Position numbers and translations under genes: made by a program
Part shown: positions 34,234-42,784 of the stretch, one piece after another
How the letters are laid out: each line of letters starts with the position of its first letter
How positions within the stretch are numbered: position 1 is the first letter of the stretch
Notes under the pieces: model-generated
Told to the model about the DNA's origin: nothing
The model's input: the letters and a program-made list of their open reading frames with translations, nothing else
Databases searched by the model: none
Assembly: GCF_008086345.1 (NCBI RefSeq)
Contig: NZ_CP043006.1
Coordinates: 3,284,032-3,348,031, forward strand
Length of the DNA stretch: 64,000 nucleotides
Direction of reading: 5' to 3'
Source: Chitinophaga sp. XS-30
Lineage (GTDB): Bacteria; Bacteroidota; Bacteroidia; Chitinophagales; Chitinophagaceae

Positions 34234-34967
34234 AGAATATTGTGAGCGTAGTGATGTTCCCGCTGATCGTCGGGCTATTGTCGTCATGCACTGTTACGAA
34301 GAAGTCCGTGTACTTCCATGACCTGGCGGACACGGCAGGCATCCACCGGCTGACACCGGCAGCATTCGAGGACCCGGTCATACAGGTGGATGACATCGTG
34401 AGGATACAGATACAGACCCTCGACCCCGAAAGCCTGGCCACACCGGTAAGGGAAGATGCCAACCGCTTCCTGGTAGACCGGGAAGGTATGGTGTACCTGC
34501 CATTGATCGGTGCGGTGAAGATCGGGGGGCTGACCACCTATGCCGCGCGGGAACTGGTGCGGAACAAAGCGGCGAAGTATTACCAGTCGCCCGTAGTACA
34601 GTTGCAGCTGGCCAGTTTCAAGGTAACCGTACTGGGAGAGGTCACCCATCCCGCCGTGTACACCATGCCCAATGAAAGGGTTACGTTGCTGGACGCGCTG
34701 GGCCTGGCCGGCGATCTGACCATTTACGGCAAACGTAATAATGTGCTGCTCGTGCGAAGTACCGGGCAGCAAAAGGAGTTCGTAAGATTTGATCTGAACG
34801 CTTCATCCATATACCAATCACCTTATTTCTACCTGAAGCAAAACGACCTGATCTATGTAGAGCCGGGCAAGGGAAAGATCGCCGCGAATAATGCGGGCCG
34901 CACACAGGCCATCGCCATTATCGGATCGGTAGTATCTGTACTGATCGTGGCGCTGACCAGGTTGTAA
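34230..34967 (+). CDS. Polysaccharide export lipoprotein (Wza-like)
   Basis: This 245-residue protein starts at GTG 34230, overlapping the previous stop. The lipobox is VGLLSSC (Cys20). It contains the polysaccharide export domain (IQVDDIVRIQIQTLDPES and FLVDREGMVYLPLIGAVKIGGLT) and one SLBB-type repeat (FKVTVLGEVTHPAVYTMP), and ends in a hydrophobic segment (AIAIIGSVVSVLIVAL). The family forms the outer-membrane channel. This version is short, as in other Bacteroidota, and works with the Wzc-type kinase encoded 20 bp downstream. Confidence 0.92.
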   Translation: MKNIVSVVMFPLIVGLLSSCTVTKKSVYFHDLADTAGIHRLTPAAFEDPVIQVDDIVRIQIQTLDPESLATPVREDANRFLVDREGMVYLPLIGAVKIGGLTTYAARELVRNKAAKYYQSPVVQLQLASFKVTVLGEVTHPAVYTMPNERVTLLDALGLAGDLTIYGKRNNVLLVRSTGQQKEFVRFDLNASSIYQSPYFYLKQNDLIYVEPGKGKIAANNAGRTQAIAIIGSVVSVLIVALTRL

Positions 34968-34987
34968 ACATCATCAAGCGCGAACCT

Positions 34988-37330
34988 ATGGCAATATCCG
35001 GGGAAATGAAAGACAGGGACAGGGATGACATGACGCTGTTCCTGCGCAGGTTTGCGGCGAACTGGTACTGGATACTGGTCTGCGCCGCAATGGGGCTTGC
35101 CGCGGCGCTGATGTACCTGCGCTATACCGCGCCCGTGTACAAGGTCAGGGCCAAACTGCTGATCAACGATGAAAAGAAAGGCGGCGGCATCGCCGGGCAG
35201 GATAACCTGATAGACCTGGGCAGCCTGCTCCGTACCCGCAGCTCGGTGGATAATGAAGCGGAAGTGCTGCGGACCAGGTCGCTCATGGAAAAGACCGTAG
35301 CAGAAACAGCCGCCAACATCACTTACTACCGCAAAGGCCGGATACGCGACGGGGAAATATATCATTCCCCCTTCAGCGTGATCGTAAAGCATACATTGGA
35401 TACCATCCTTACACGCACCTTCGATCTGGTGCCAGCGGGGGAAGACAGCGTACGCATTACCGATGGTGAGTTTTCCATACAGGTGCCGTTTGACAGCGCT
35501 TTCACGCTGGACGGGATCGGTACTGTCGCCATACACCGCAATCCTGAACATGCATTTGTGCATGACAGCTACCGCTTCCGCATGGCCTCCATAGACGCGC
35601 AGGTGGCTGATTACATGAAACGTTTATCCGTAAAGGTGACCAACAAGCAGGTAACGACAATAGACCTGGAGTTTGAAACGGCCATCCCCGAAAAAGGGGA
35701 ATATATGCTCGGCACCCTTATTCAGCAATACGTGCAGGGCAATCTGGACGACAGGAACACGGCGGCGGACAGCACCATTGCTTTCATTGAGAACCGCCTG
35801 CTGCTGGTCAGCCGCGAGCTGGGCGCAGTAGAGAACGAGATACAGCTGTTCCGCCAGCAGAACCGCCTGGCCAACCCGCCGGAGCAATCGAAATTGCTGA
35901 TGAGCAGCGCCGGTGATTACGATACACAACTATTCGAGGCCGAGGAACAGCTCAACCGGACAAAAAGCCTCGCTGCCATGCTGGAGAACAGCGGAACGGA
36001 AAAGATAGCACCCGCCGCGGTTTCCCCGCAGGACCCCGTTTTTCTCCAGTTGCTGGAACAGTATAACGGACTGTGGCAGGAAAGAGCGCGTTTGCTGCTG
36101 AGCATGACCGAAGAGAATCCCGCTATCGGCAATCTGGATAAACGGATCGCCCGGCTCCGGCAGGATATGCGGAATAACCTGGCTGCTTCCCTCCGCCAGC
36201 TCAATGCCGCCCGGGAGGGCCTGCGGCGCAAGGCCGGGCAGATAGAAGGAGCGGTGGTGAATGTGCCGGCCAATGAAAGGGTGTATCTCGATCTTGCACG
36301 GCAGCAGGAGATCAAGCAGGAGCTATTCGTATTCCTGTTGCAGAAACGGGAGGAGACCGCCATTTCAAAAACTGCCAACATCGCCAATTCGAGGATCATC
36401 GATCCGCCCAAATCCGGCCATCACCCGGTCAGCCCCCGCAGGCTCTTTGTGCTGATGATAGGCCTGCTGGCCGGAACAGCGTTGCCACTGGGTATCATCT
36501 ACCTGATGGAAGCATTCAATACCCGCGTCACCCGGAAAACAGATATCACTTCCCGTACCCAGGTGCCCGTGATCGCAGAGATCGGGAACAGCACCTACGG
36601 GAAAATAGTGCTGATGAATGGCGGCAGCCGTTCCCCCGTTGCCGAGCAGCTGCGCACCCTCCGCACCAATCTCTCTTTCTTCCTGGAAGAAGGGGATAAG
36701 ACCATACTGCTGACCTCCAGCATGTCCGGCGAAGGGAAGTCCTTTATTGCAGTGAACCTCGCCGCGGCGCTGGCTATCGTGGGAAAGAAAGTGCTGATCA
36801 TGGAGCTGGACCTCCGCAAGCCCAAGGTAACGGCTAAGCTGGAACTGGAGAATAAACTGGGCATCACCAGCTATATGATCACACCGGACATGAAACCGGA
36901 AGAGATCATCAGGCCTTCCGGTGTACTTGATAATATGTTCCTTGTCAGCTCCGGTCCCATACCGCCCAATCCCGCCGAAATTATCCTGCACGACCGGATG
37001 GACGGCCTCATGGATGCCATGAAAGCCCGTTTCGATTATATCATCATCGATGCCCCGCCGATCGGTCTCGTTACCGATGCACAGCTGCTGGGCAAGTATG
37101 CTGACCTTACGCTGTTCCTCGTCCGCCACCGTTACACCTTCAAATATCAGCTCAGCCTGGCGGACGATCTTTGCCGCGGCGGCAAAATGAGGAATACCGC
37201 GTTGCTGGTGAACGACATCCGTAAAGGCGGCGGTTACGACGGCAGCGGTTACTACGGGAACGGCTATGGGTATTATACGGAGGAAACGCCGTCCTCATGG
37301 TTCCGGTGGATTTTTAAACGTAAATCATAG
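34988..37330 (+). CDS. Wzc-like polysaccharide co-polymerase with BY-kinase domain
   Basis: This 780-residue protein has a Wzz domain between two membrane segments (about residues 25-48 and 485-507) with a long coiled-coil periplasmic part. The cytosolic tyrosine-kinase domain has Walker A SSMSGEGKS near 575, Walker A' MELDLRKPK near 603 and Walker B IIIDAPP near 682. The C-terminus has a Gly/Tyr-rich cluster (GYDGSGYYGNGYGYYTEE), the autophosphorylation tail. It controls chain length and couples export to the Wza channel. Kinase and co-polymerase are fused, as in Wzc. Confidence 0.94.
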   Translation: MAISGEMKDRDRDDMTLFLRRFAANWYWILVCAAMGLAAALMYLRYTAPVYKVRAKLLINDEKKGGGIAGQDNLIDLGSLLRTRSSVDNEAEVLRTRSLMEKTVAETAANITYYRKGRIRDGEIYHSPFSVIVKHTLDTILTRTFDLVPAGEDSVRITDGEFSIQVPFDSAFTLDGIGTVAIHRNPEHAFVHDSYRFRMASIDAQVADYMKRLSVKVTNKQVTTIDLEFETAIPEKGEYMLGTLIQQYVQGNLDDRNTAADSTIAFIENRLLLVSRELGAVENEIQLFRQQNRLANPPEQSKLLMSSAGDYDTQLFEAEEQLNRTKSLAAMLENSGTEKIAPAAVSPQDPVFLQLLEQYNGLWQERARLLLSMTEENPAIGNLDKRIARLRQDMRNNLAASLRQLNAAREGLRRKAGQIEGAVVNVPANERVYLDLARQQEIKQELFVFLLQKREETAISKTANIANSRIIDPPKSGHHPVSPRRLFVLMIGLLAGTALPLGIIYLMEAFNTRVTRKTDITSRTQVPVIAEIGNSTYGKIVLMNGGSRSPVAEQLRTLRTNLSFFLEEGDKTILLTSSMSGEGKSFIAVNLAAALAIVGKKVLIMELDLRKPKVTAKLELENKLGITSYMITPDMKPEEIIRPSGVLDNMFLVSSGPIPPNPAEIILHDRMDGLMDAMKARFDYIIIDAPPIGLVTDAQLLGKYADLTLFLVRHRYTFKYQLSLADDLCRGGKMRNTALLVNDIRKGGGYDGSGYYGNGYGYYTEETPSSWFRWIFKRKS

Positions 37331-37332
37331 CC

Positions 37333-38784
37333 ATGTCTGCCAGGGTGTTAAAGAACGCGGCTATTTATACCATTGTAACGCTGCTGCAGCGGTCCATCGG
37401 GCTGTTGCTGCTGCCGCTGTACACCTTTTTCCTGCTGCCCGGCGACTACGGCCAGCTGAGCGTAGTGCTGGCTGTTTCCAATTTCGTTTCGATCGTTATG
37501 CTGCTGGCTATTCCATATGCCACGGCGCGCTTCAACTTCAAGCTCACTGCGGACCCCGGCGGCACGCGCGCCCTCTGGGGAAACAACCTGCTGCTGGTGT
37601 TGCTCAGCGCGGCATGCACGGGAACCCTGCTGCTGGTATTCCACCCTTACCTGGTGGCGCCCTTTACCAAAGGCATCCCGTTCTATCCCTTGTTGTTCAC
37701 GGGCATTGTGACCACCATGCTCAACCCGGTATATCTCTTCTACCAGAGTTATCTGCAAACCGGGCAGCACGGCAGGCGATACGGGCTGAACATGTTACTG
37801 AACTTCTCACTGAATACGGGTTTGATCATCCTGTTCGTGGCCGTGTTCCGTTTAGGCGTAACCGGTATTCTGCTGGCGAACCTGCTGACGGCGCTCGTTT
37901 TCGCCGTATATGCGCTGTTGGCGTTCCTGCCGGTGGTTAGGCCCCGCCTGAACCGGGAGCAGACCGCCCGGACGCTCCGCTATTCGCTGCCGCTGGTACC
38001 GCACAGCCTGTCGTTGTGGGCATTGGGGATGACGGACCGGATGTTCCTGCTGAACAGCCGCGGCGCGGCGGAAACCGGTATTTACAGCGTGGGCAGCCAG
38101 GTAGGCTGTACCATGAACGTGATCACCGCAGCCGCCAACCAGGCCTGGTCACCCTGGTTCTACGACGTGATCAGGGACCGCAACAACATGCCAATGGTCA
38201 TCAAGATGTGCAATATCCTTTGTGCCCTCTATTGCCTGCTGGCGCTGGCGATCTCCTTTTTTTCCAGGGAGATCATCCAGCTGCTGGCGGGTGAACGGTA
38301 CGCAGAAGCGTGGAAGGTCATTCCGCTGACCGCCTTTGCCTGCGTACTGATGGGATACTATCACTTTTTCGCCAACGTGATACTGCTGGAAGAAAGAACA
38401 AAATACCTCATGGTAATATCCACCTGCGGCGCCGCGTGCAGTATAGTCCTGAACATTTTTGCCGTACCGGCTTTCGGGGGAATGGGCGCGGCGGTCTCCA
38501 TGCTGCTGTCTTACCTCCTGGCCAGTCTGCTGGCATTATCGGTTTCCCGCAGGCTCAGGAAAGATATCCGTTTCCGTTACGGCGGAATGTATGGCATGTT
38601 CGGGCTGGCCTTTGCCGTATCCCTGATCGCCTACAGCGGGGAGGGTATGCCGGCTATCCGTTTTCTGATACTGAAAGCGCTTGTGCTGACGGCTTTTATC
38701 ACGGTTTTTTTCCTGCGGTACCGGCACGATATCATTGTCTGGGCCGGGCGCATGAAAGCAAAAATTATAAAGGTCTCCGGATGA
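37333..38784 (+). CDS. Wzx-type polysaccharide flippase (MATE/MOP fold)
   Basis: This 483-residue protein has about 12-14 membrane segments. The N-terminal region (KNAAIYTIVTLLQRSIGLLLLPLYTFFLLPGDYGQ) and the later LPLVPHSLSLWALGMTDRMFL match the polysaccharide-transport members of the MOP superfamily. It flips undecaprenyl-linked repeat units to the periplasmic face. It starts two bases after the kinase gene and overlaps the next gene by four bases. Confidence 0.92.
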   Translation: MSARVLKNAAIYTIVTLLQRSIGLLLLPLYTFFLLPGDYGQLSVVLAVSNFVSIVMLLAIPYATARFNFKLTADPGGTRALWGNNLLLVLLSAACTGTLLLVFHPYLVAPFTKGIPFYPLLFTGIVTTMLNPVYLFYQSYLQTGQHGRRYGLNMLLNFSLNTGLIILFVAVFRLGVTGILLANLLTALVFAVYALLAFLPVVRPRLNREQTARTLRYSLPLVPHSLSLWALGMTDRMFLLNSRGAAETGIYSVGSQVGCTMNVITAAANQAWSPWFYDVIRDRNNMPMVIKMCNILCALYCLLALAISFFSREIIQLLAGERYAEAWKVIPLTAFACVLMGYYHFFANVILLEERTKYLMVISTCGAACSIVLNIFAVPAFGGMGAAVSMLLSYLLASLLALSVSRRLRKDIRFRYGGMYGMFGLAFAVSLIAYSGEGMPAIRFLILKALVLTAFITVFFLRYRHDIIVWAGRMKAKIIKVSG

Positions 38785-39854
38785 AAAAGCAGCTGTTATT
38801 ATTCGCCTCGCACCAGTTCGGGTACCTGACGGATACCCTGAAATACTGTGAGCATATGGATGGCCGGTACGATGTCACTTACATAGGATGGGATTACGGG
38901 AAGATGAAAATAATCATGAAGGGCATCGATGTGAAATATGTCAGCCGCGCGGGCCATCTGCTGCTGCGTAATTACAGGCTGCTGAAAGCGCTGCACCGGG
39001 AAGTGCGGAGCGGGCGGTACGATGTGGTGTTTGCCCATTATACCCGGGGCATTTCGCTGGTGAAACTGCTCAATCCCCGGCAGCGGTTCATTTTCGATAT
39101 CCGCACCGGGTCTACGGACCGGCATGCGGTGCGCCGCCGGGCCTACGATCTGTTCATGAGGCTGGAAAGCACCGTCTTTCGCGAGGTTACGGTGATCAGC
39201 GAGGGGCTGGCCATGCAGCTGGGCATCCGCCGCTATGATCTGCTGCCGCTGGGTGCGGATGCTGTGGAAGCGCCGCAAAAGCGTTTTTCCGGTGGATGCA
39301 TGCAATTGCTGTACGTGGGCACTTTGCAGGGCCGGAATATCCTGGAATGTGTAAAAGGACTGCACCAATATCTGCTGGCCGAAACAGCGGAAAGAACGGT
39401 GCTGACCATCATCGGGGATTCCCCGGGAAGGGAATTGGAGGAGATAACAGCGTACATCTCGGCTCATCCGGAGCTGAAGGATAGTGTGGTATGCACAGGG
39501 CGTTTGCCGCGTAGGGAGTTGGACAGGTATTTCAGGGAAGCGCATGCCGGCCTGTCGTTTATCCCCGTTACGCCTTGGTACACCCGCCAGCCGCCCACCA
39601 AAACATGCGAATACCTCCTGTCCGGCCTGCCCGTGATCGCTACCCGGACGGAGGCGCATATGCGCCTGCTGGAAGGGGAAGAGATGTGTGTGCTGATCAA
39701 TGATGCAGCGGATGATGTGGCGAAAGCCATTGCCGTGATCAGGGCAAAGCTGCCCTATGCGGACGCCGCAGCCCTGCAGCAAAAATATATCCGGTACACC
39801 TGGCGGAATGTGGTGAACGCACATTTCATTCCGCTCATACAACAGGCATTTTGA
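38781..39854 (+). CDS. Glycosyltransferase, GT4-like
   Basis: ATG 38781 overlaps the flippase stop (ATGA) and gives 357 residues. The N-terminal Rossmann half (LLLFASHQFGYLTDTLKYCEH) and C-terminal half (LLYVGTLQGRNILECVKGL, VVCTGRLPRRELDRYF, PPTKTCEYLLSGLPVIAT) fit GT-B transferases of the GT4 type; the Glu in KTCEYLLSG replaces the usual second Glu of EX7E. The sugar donor cannot be told. It adds one sugar of the repeat unit at the cytosolic face. The larger in-frame extension upstream lies inside the flippase gene and is rejected. Confidence 0.82.
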   Translation: MKKQLLLFASHQFGYLTDTLKYCEHMDGRYDVTYIGWDYGKMKIIMKGIDVKYVSRAGHLLLRNYRLLKALHREVRSGRYDVVFAHYTRGISLVKLLNPRQRFIFDIRTGSTDRHAVRRRAYDLFMRLESTVFREVTVISEGLAMQLGIRRYDLLPLGADAVEAPQKRFSGGCMQLLYVGTLQGRNILECVKGLHQYLLAETAERTVLTIIGDSPGRELEEITAYISAHPELKDSVVCTGRLPRRELDRYFREAHAGLSFIPVTPWYTRQPPTKTCEYLLSGLPVIATRTEAHMRLLEGEEMCVLINDAADDVAKAIAVIRAKLPYADAAALQQKYIRYTWRNVVNAHFIPLIQQAF

Positions 39855-41110
39855 GAACGAAAGTCAACATAGCGACCGCACTGTTATATACCGCAGCCTT
39901 CTCCGGTTTCGCGCTGCAACTGGCCGGCCTGGAAAAGAGCCTGGCTACGCCGGTATTGCTGGTCATGGATATCGGCATCGTCTTCCTGGGTATTGGCACG
40001 CTGGGAAAGAACCGGCTGAATGCCGCTGTTTTCCTGCTGATACTGGTTTTGTCTTCCCTCTGTTATGCCGCTCATGACTACGCACTGATCTCGCATATCA
40101 ACGGCTTGCGGGAGATACTGAACATCGTGCTGGTGTTTTCTTTTTACGAAGCGCTGGCGGAGAGTGAATATAAAACCTTGTTCAGCGAACGTTTCAGCCG
40201 GTTTGAAAAGTTGTTCCTGCTGGCGCAGATACCAGTTACGCTGTACCAGTTCAGCCTGTACGGCGCGGGAGACCAGGTGGGCGGCACCCTCGGCCCCGGA
40301 AGCTCAGGCGTGCTCACACTGGTCATCATCCTGCTGGTGTACCGGCGCATCAGGGAACAGCTGCCGGAAACAGGCTACAAAGCTTATCTCAATGCCCTGT
40401 ACCTGTTGCCGCTGGCGCTCAACGAAACCAAGATATCCTTCATCCTCATTCCGCTGCTGTTCCTCCTGCTGATCCGTCACTGGCAGATGAAATACGCGGT
40501 CTGGAACATCGCCGGTGCGCTGATCTTCTTCCTCGTGCTGAACGGCCTGTACACCGACCAGGGCAAAAGCACCGCCAACCCTGCCGCCGAAATATTCGAT
40601 ATGGAGTTCCTGGACTTTTACCTGCTGGGCAGCGATCAGGATGCGGATGATTACGAAGATCTCCCCCGTGCGCTCAAGATCGTGCTGGCGGCGGAGTTGC
40701 TGGACAAGCGTGCCAGCGATGCCTGGCTGGGCATTTCCTACGGCGTGTTCAAAGGTGGCAGTTATGTGGATAAAGACGGCTTCGCCGATGAGTATCACTG
40801 GCTGTTAAGCGGTTCCCGCCCCGCCATTTTCTATCTGCTGATCACCGGCGGATGGCCTTTGCTCATTTTGATCATCGGTTACCTGATCGCTAAAATATAT
40901 GCCGGAGGCGATATGCCGGACCGGAAGCTGATGATACTGCTCACGGTATTGTTATGCATCATGATGATCTATAACGATGCCATCCGGAGCCAGGCGTTCC
41001 TGATGATCTATGCGTTTTTTGCGCTGGAAGCCGGAGGGCGGTTCAAAACATCCCGCGATGCCGAAGTATTGCCGGATGCATACAAACCTGTAAATGCAAG
41101 ATTATGCTGA
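39851..41110 (+). CDS. Putative polysaccharide polymerase (Wzy-like membrane protein)
   Basis: The likely start is TTG 39851, overlapping the previous stop, giving 419 residues. About 11 membrane segments are seen with a periplasmic loop of about 90 residues (STANPAAEIFDMEFLDFYLLGSD through LLSGSRPAI), the O-antigen polymerase/ligase topology. Sequence identity within this family is low, so the call rests on topology and place: it is the only unassigned large membrane protein of a Wzx/Wzy-type operon. Confidence 0.72.
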   Translation: MRTKVNIATALLYTAAFSGFALQLAGLEKSLATPVLLVMDIGIVFLGIGTLGKNRLNAAVFLLILVLSSLCYAAHDYALISHINGLREILNIVLVFSFYEALAESEYKTLFSERFSRFEKLFLLAQIPVTLYQFSLYGAGDQVGGTLGPGSSGVLTLVIILLVYRRIREQLPETGYKAYLNALYLLPLALNETKISFILIPLLFLLLIRHWQMKYAVWNIAGALIFFLVLNGLYTDQGKSTANPAAEIFDMEFLDFYLLGSDQDADDYEDLPRALKIVLAAELLDKRASDAWLGISYGVFKGGSYVDKDGFADEYHWLLSGSRPAIFYLLITGGWPLLILIIGYLIAKIYAGGDMPDRKLMILLTVLLCIMMIYNDAIRSQAFLMIYAFFALEAGGRFKTSRDAEVLPDAYKPVNARLC

Positions 41111-41532
41111 ATGCCATTCACCTGTACCGGGCGGCCAGCTGGCTGAAGCGGCGGCACATTCCGTTGCTGCCGCGATTGCTGACGCTGCTGATATTCCTGT
41201 TGTACAACAGCAAGATCCCCGCCAGCGCAAGCATCGGCAAAGGCACCCGGCTGGGATATGGCGGCATCGGCGTAGTTATTCATGATCGCGCGGTGATCGG
41301 CGAATTTGTGATGATCGGTCCGAATGTGACCATCGGCGGGCGTTCCGGGCATTATGAAGTGCCCGTGATCGGCGATCATGTGGATATTTCCACCGGCGCA
41401 AAAGTGCTGGGCCCTGTCAGGATCGGCAACAATGTGGTGATCGGCGCGAATGCCGTTGTGATAAAAGATGTGCCGGACAATGCGGTCGTAGCCGGCGTGC
41501 CGGCAAAGATCATCCGGATACAGCAAAACTGA
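41104..41532 (+). CDS. Hexapeptide-repeat acetyltransferase (serine acetyltransferase-like)
   Basis: This 142-residue protein has a hydrophobic N-terminal helix (LLPRLLTLLIFLLYNSKIP) followed by left-handed beta-helix hexapeptide repeats (ASIGKGTRLGYGGIGVVIHDRAVIGEFVMIGP, VGDHVDISTGAKVLGPVRIGNNVVIGANAVV). The ending VPDNAVVAGVPAKII is typical of this acyltransferase class. It probably O-acetylates a polymer sugar. It overlaps the polymerase gene by seven bases. Confidence 0.85.
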   Translation: MLNAIHLYRAASWLKRRHIPLLPRLLTLLIFLLYNSKIPASASIGKGTRLGYGGIGVVIHDRAVIGEFVMIGPNVTIGGRSGHYEVPVIGDHVDISTGAKVLGPVRIGNNVVIGANAVVIKDVPDNAVVAGVPAKIIRIQQN

Positions 41533-41535
41533 AAT

Positions 41536-42600
41536 ATGAAAATGGATTACGGTACAATACTTTTTGTAGGGGTGGCTCCGGAAGACCGGGGAGGGATTGC
41601 CAGTGTGCTGCGGGCTTACCGGAAGCATTTTACCGGCAGCAGGTTCTTTGCGTCCAATGTTTCACCGGCCGCATTCCCCATTGCCTGCATCCGTTTCAGC
41701 CTGCTGCTGCTGACCGCCAGGGAGATCAGGATCGTGCATATCCACGGCGCTTCACGCGGAAGCTTTTACCGCAAATATGTACTGTTCCTGATCGCAAAAT
41801 ACCTCTTTCGCCGCAAGGTGATCTATCATGTGCATGGCGGAGGGTTCCAGGATTTCTATGAGCAGGCAGGCGGTTTTGTGCAGGGGAGGATCAGGCATTT
41901 CACCGATCATGCAGATACCGTTATTTGCCTGTCTGACAGCTGGAAACGGTTTTTCCTGCTGCATTTCCGGCCGCGGTACCTCATGGTGCTGCCCAATACG
42001 GTAGAGCATGTGGCTACCCGCCGGCACAGGGAACCGGCAAAAGTGATCTTCCTTTTCATGGGAAAGATAGGGGAGCGCAAAGGGATATACGATCTGCTGA
42101 AAGCGGCGGCAATGCTGTGTCCGCAATATGATAAACAATTCGAGATATGGATAGGGGGAGATGGCAGCACACAGGCGCTGCACGTCCTCGTGGAAAGCAT
42201 GGGATTAACGGAAACCGTTTTTTATAAAGGCTGGGTAACTGGTCATGCAAAGGAGGAGCTGTTCGGGAAGGCAACCGTTTTTGTGTTGCCTTCCTATCAT
42301 GAAGGGCTGCCGGTATCGATACTGGAAGCGATGTCTCACAGCCTGCCGGTGATCGCTACGAACGTAGGCGGTATCCCGGAACTGGTGGCGAACGGGGAAT
42401 CCGGCCTGCTGGTGAAAGCAGGGGATAAGGCCGCCCTGAGCGCAGCGATGCAGCAGTTTATCCTGGACCGGCAGCTCGCGAAACAAATGGGAATGGTGGC
42501 CGCCGATATTATCCGGAAACGCTTTGTGTTTGAGCATACGAGAACGAAGTTGGATAAGCTATACATCGAACTAAACCGAAATAAAAATGGAACAGCCTAA
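41536..42600 (+). CDS. Glycosyltransferase family 4
   Basis: This 354-residue GT-B transferase has the family marks: a glycine-rich opening (PEDRGGIASVLRAY), HIHGASRGSFYRK, MGKIGERKGIYDLLKAA and the EX7E motif in SYHEGLPVSILEAMSHSLPVIATNVGGIPELV. It adds a sugar with retention of anomeric configuration. Its C-terminus (KLDKLYIELNRNKNGTA) is the first copy of a sequence that recurs twice downstream in decayed form. It starts three bases after the acetyltransferase. Confidence 0.9.
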   Translation: MKMDYGTILFVGVAPEDRGGIASVLRAYRKHFTGSRFFASNVSPAAFPIACIRFSLLLLTAREIRIVHIHGASRGSFYRKYVLFLIAKYLFRRKVIYHVHGGGFQDFYEQAGGFVQGRIRHFTDHADTVICLSDSWKRFFLLHFRPRYLMVLPNTVEHVATRRHREPAKVIFLFMGKIGERKGIYDLLKAAAMLCPQYDKQFEIWIGGDGSTQALHVLVESMGLTETVFYKGWVTGHAKEELFGKATVFVLPSYHEGLPVSILEAMSHSLPVIATNVGGIPELVANGESGLLVKAGDKAALSAAMQQFILDRQLAKQMGMVAADIIRKRFVFEHTRTKLDKLYIELNRNKNGTA

Positions 42601-42784
42601 GATAGGTGTTGGAGAACAGCTGCGGAGAACAAAGATGAGCAGACTATATATCGAACTAAATCAGTGTAAAAAACTGCGGGAACAGTATAGCGCTGGCGCC
42701 GGTAAACAACTGCCCGAAACAACAATGAACAAAGTATATACTGCTTCAAGCCGAAATGAAAATACTGGAACAGCTTAAGATATC
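42541..42784 (+). repeat. Three decayed tandem copies of a gene junction
   Basis: Copies begin near 42541, 42626 and 42716, about 85-90 bp apart. Copies 1 and 2 share AGAACxAAGxTG and CTATAxATCGAACTAAA; copies 1 and 3 share CCGAAATxAAAAT followed by GGAACAGCxTAAGATA. Copy 1 is the end of the GT4 gene, and copy 3 contains the start of the PaaK-like gene (MKILEQLKI); copy 1 reads MEQPKI at the same place. The middle copy encodes MSRLYIELNQCK but belongs to no obvious gene. Confidence 0.65.

Noticed and set aside
38310..38780. Extended N-terminus for the GT4-like protein
   Set aside because: It lies inside the flippase gene; the ATGA junction at 38781 is the natural start.
42541..42784. CRISPR-like array
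   Set aside because: Only three diverged copies of about 85-90 bp without conserved repeats and unique spacers, at a gene junction and with no cas genes.
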